Shown here piece after piece: positions 6,537 through 7,869 of a stretch of 7,869 nt of DNA. A program made the position numbers and the translations under genes. This DNA comes from Candidatus Bathyarchaeota archaeon JdFR-04. Lineage in GTDB: Archaea; Thermoproteota; Bathyarchaeia; Bathyarchaeales; UBA233. The notes under the pieces were generated by a model. The model was not told the origin of the DNA, did not search any database, and saw only the letters and a program-made list of their open reading frames with translations. Within the stretch, counting starts at the first letter, position 1. Every line of letters starts with the position of its first letter. Location of the stretch: the NCBI GenBank assembly GCA_002010925.1, contig MTLR01000100.1, positions 1-7,869 of the forward strand, written 5' to 3'.

Positions 6537-6542
6537 CACCCC
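6537..6542 (-). promoter_or_regulatory. Ribosome-binding site fixing the TTG start of the four-helix protein
   Basis: The minus strand reads GGGGTG(A), a good match to archaeal anti-Shine-Dalgarno complements (GGTGA), 7 bases before the TTG at 6529-6527. Confidence 0.6.
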
Positions 6543-6568
6543 TTTTTGTCGTTATACTTTAAGTTACA

Positions 6569-6582
6569 TTTAAATTTTTAAG
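6569..6582 (-). promoter_or_regulatory. Possible TATA element for the four-helix protein gene
   Basis: The minus strand carries CTTAAAAATTTAAA with GAAAG just upstream, about 45 bp before the TTG start. A start near 6550 would give a 20-nt leader containing the GGGGTG site. The tract is simply AT-rich, so the call is tentative. The rest of the 106-bp gap between the two membrane protein genes shows nothing else. Confidence 0.35.
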
Positions 6583-6635
6583 CTTTCATTGTTCTCGTAT
6601 AGTTGGGTTTTGTAAACTTTATTAAATAGAAGTAT

Positions 6636-7067
6636 TTACCATTTCCATTCAAAATCTACCATTTTTTTATTTCCATTTGGCTCCGTTGCATAGTAAACAA
6701 TTACCTTAGAAACCTTACCTTTTAGTCCGATCCGAAAAACCTGTCCGGGTTTCACCTCGAGAGGGAAGGAATGAGTTTCCCCAAGCTCTGATACAATAGT
6801 AATATTATAAAGTGTTTCTCTTCCGATATTGGTGAATTCAACGGTAGTGAAATTAAAGAATGGGTTGTAGCTGGTGCTTTTCAAGGCCAGATTTATTTCC
6901 GAAAGTTGTCGAAGAACCTTAAAAAAGGGCAAGTATGCTAACTCAAGTAAGAGAATTACCAAAATTGCTGCTACAATTATGATACTGATAATGACAATTA
7001 TCACTTTTTTTGTAAATATTTTTTGAGTTCGTCTAGGCAATTCAGAAGGGTCTTTCCTCCGCATCAT
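6636..7067 (-). CDS. Single-pass membrane protein with exported C-terminal domain, function unknown
   Basis: The 143-residue protein starts with a basic cytosolic tail (RRK, RR, KK in the first 21 residues). One strong membrane helix follows at about 22-45 (VIIVIISIIIVAAILVILLL). The remainder, of about 95 residues, is rich in predicted beta strands. By the positive-inside rule this domain lies outside the membrane. It has no Cys and two N-glycosylation sequons (N72-F-T and N88-I-T), which suits an archaeal cell surface. The segment FTTVEFTNIGRETLYNITIV followed by LEVKPGQVFRIGL resembles the immunoglobulin-like or CARDB-like strand pattern of archaeal surface proteins, but I do not recognise a family. 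Two consecutive ATG codons (7067 and 7064) could serve as start, and no close Shine-Dalgarno is seen. It is divergent from the biotin carboxylase gene and shares with it a repeat-containing promoter region. Confidence 0.7.
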   Translation of the reverse strand: MMRRKDPSELPRRTQKIFTKKVIIVIISIIIVAAILVILLLELAYLPFFKVLRQLSEINLALKSTSYNPFFNFTTVEFTNIGRETLYNITIVSELGETHSFPLEVKPGQVFRIGLKGKVSKVIVYYATEPNGNKKMVDFEWKW

Positions 7068-7102
7068 CTGATTTTACACGTTTCCTCATTAAGTTAAACA
7101 AG

Positions 7103-7110
7103 TAATATAA
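7103..7110 (-). promoter_or_regulatory. Possible TATA box for the single-pass membrane protein gene
   Basis: The minus strand reads TTATATTA, centred about 40 bp before the ATG at 7067. A start would lie near 7080 and give a leader of about a dozen bases. One copy of the 14-bp repeat begins three bases upstream of it (7113-7126). Confidence 0.4.
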
Positions 7111-7112
7111 CA

Positions 7113-7126
7113 TTAAAGAATTTCTA
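7113..7126. repeat. 14-bp direct repeat, copy 1 (operator-like)
   Basis: TTAAAGAATTTCTA occurs here and, identically and in the same orientation, at 7177-7190, 64 bp apart start to start. It contains the odd palindrome AGAA-T-TTCT (7117-7125). This copy lies just upstream of the putative minus-strand TATA box, where a BRE-binding or regulatory protein would sit. Confidence 0.6.
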
Positions 7127-7171
7127 TCTTACAACCGCTCTTCGATTAACTATTCCGCAAGCTTTTAACAA

Positions 7172-7181
7172 CATTTTTAAA
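7172..7181 (+). promoter_or_regulatory. Putative TATA box of the biotin carboxylase gene (leaderless)
   Basis: CATTTTTAAA is centred about 27-28 bp before the ATG at 7205. Transcription would therefore begin at or next to the start codon, the usual geometry of an archaeal leaderless gene. No Shine-Dalgarno precedes the ATG, which agrees. The 3' end overlaps copy 2 of the 14-bp repeat. A second AT-rich element at 7161-7169 would give a short leader instead. Confidence 0.45.
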
Positions 7182-7190
7182 GAATTTCTA
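7177..7190. repeat. 14-bp direct repeat, copy 2 (operator-like)
   Basis: This is a perfect copy of TTAAAGAATTTCTA at 7113-7126, with its palindromic core at 7181-7189. It covers the region between the putative TATA box and the start codon of the biotin carboxylase gene, so a protein bound here could block polymerase loading. Confidence 0.6.
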
Positions 7191-7204
7191 CTTGAGAATA
7201 CTCA

Positions 7205-7869
7205 ATGTTTAATAGGATTCTAGTTGCTAATCGTGGGGAGATTGCTTGTCGAATAATTCGCACGTGTAAGAAGCTTGGAATACTCACTGTTGCTGTTTAC
7301 TCAAAAGCGGATGCTGACTGTTTACATGTAAAGATGGCTGACGAAAGCTACTGTATAGGTGAACCTAAGCCGGAAGAAAGCTACCTTAACATAGAACGAA
7401 TACTTGATGTGGCTGAAAAATGCAGAGCTGAAGCCATACATCCGGGCTACGGGTTCCGAGCCGAAGATCCAGAATTTGTTCAAAAATGCGAAGAATGCGG
7501 AATAGAATTTATTGGCCCAAGCAGTTCTACGATGCGTCTAACTGGAAACAAGGCATTAGCTCGAAAAACGCTGGAAAATGCTGGAATTCCGGTTATACCT
7601 GGAACGGTGGAGCCAGTTAAAAGCCTAGACGAAGCAGTTAGAGTGGCTGATAAAATAGGATATCCCATTCTTGTAAAGGCGGTTTATGGGGGCGGTGGAA
7701 GAGGCATGCGCATAGCCCATAGCGAAGGGGATTTAGAAAAGGCACTAGAATTGGCCAGTGAGGAGTCGAGGCATGCCTTCGCTAGGTCGGAAGTTTACAT
7801 AGAAAAGTGTTTGCATAAGCCGAGGCACATAGAATTTCAGATACTTGCCGATAAACATGGGAATATTGT
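7205..7869 (+). CDS. Biotin carboxylase subunit of acyl-CoA or pyruvate carboxylase, N-terminal part (runs off right edge)
   Basis: The 221 visible codons encode the pre-ATP-grasp domain and the start of the ATP-grasp domain of a biotin carboxylase, which uses ATP and bicarbonate to carboxylate biotin on its carrier protein. Motifs in order: FNRILVANRGEIACRIIR (2-19), ADESYCIG (45-52), AIHPGYGF (77-84), EFIGPSS (101-107), GNKALARK (114-121) with K116, ILVKAVYGGGGRGMR (155-169) with K158 and the Gly-rich loop, and KPRHIEFQILAD (205-216). In archaea a separate subunit of this kind belongs to pyruvate carboxylase (PycA) or to acetyl/propionyl-CoA carboxylase; the visible part cannot tell which, so I give no symbol. 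R85 follows GYGF where Leu is usual (GYGFLSEN). The ATG gives the standard N-terminus, and the upstream TATA spacing suggests a leaderless message. It is divergent from the single-pass membrane protein gene. Confidence 0.93.
   Translation, partial: MFNRILVANRGEIACRIIRTCKKLGILTVAVYSKADADCLHVKMADESYCIGEPKPEESYLNIERILDVAEKCRAEAIHPGYGFRAEDPEFVQKCEECGIEFIGPSSSTMRLTGNKALARKTLENAGIPVIPGTVEPVKSLDEAVRVADKIGYPILVKAVYGGGGRGMRIAHSEGDLEKALELASEESRHAFARSEVYIEKCLHKPRHIEFQILADKHGNI

Noticed and set aside
6087..6581. Two plus-strand open frames (64 and 74 codons) in the region after hypD
   Set aside because: They oppose the four-helix membrane protein, whose hydrophobic periodicity, basic termini and ribosome-binding site are better evidence of coding.
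1..7869. CRISPR array, tRNA or rRNA gene, insertion sequence, or attachment site
   Set aside because: I saw no regularly spaced repeats, cloverleaf-like sequence, transposase motif or terminal inverted repeats; the only notable repeat is the 14-mer pair near 7113 and 7177.

Overview
The window reads as archaeal chromosome of moderate GC. The evidence is TATA-box-like elements at sensible distances from starts, at least one probably leaderless gene, several TTG starts (two clear, one probable), heavy use of ATA/AGA/AGG codons, an archaeal-style HypB and HypD, and a stand-alone biotin carboxylase subunit. The protein style would suit an uncultivated lineage of the Bathyarchaeia type, but that assignment is only an impression.

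Layout: (1) positions 1-316 (-) hold the N-terminal part of a thioredoxin-reductase-like flavoprotein that runs off the left edge. (2) A 70-bp divergent gap leads to hypF (+, to 2753). (3) A class I SAM-dependent methyltransferase (2760-3509, -) lies tail-to-tail with hypF, with 6 bp between the stop codons. (4) A 116-bp divergent promoter region precedes a tight operon hypC-hypB-hypA-hypD (3626-6013, +). (5) A convergent gap (6014-6142) carries T-rich termination signals for both strands. (6) Two small unrecognised membrane proteins follow on the minus strand: a four-helix protein (6143-6529) and a single-pass protein with an exported beta-rich domain (6636-7067). (7) A 137-bp divergent region contains a perfect 14-bp direct repeat. 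(8) A biotin carboxylase subunit starts at 7205 (+) and runs off the right edge.

The core of the window is the maturation machinery for [NiFe] hydrogenase. HypF makes the carbamoyl group that becomes cyanide. HypC and HypD form the scaffold on which the Fe(CN)2CO unit is assembled. HypA and HypB deliver nickel. HypE, the dehydratase that completes cyanide synthesis, and the hydrogenase subunits themselves are not in the window and must be encoded elsewhere if the pathway works.

I found no convincing new system. The most useful observations are the repeated operator-like 14-mer between the single-pass membrane protein gene and the biotin carboxylase gene, the probable start correction of hypF (the first ATG overlaps a TATA box), the non-ATG start that HypA chemistry requires, the absence of hypE, and an unusual Arg in a normally conserved biotin carboxylase loop.
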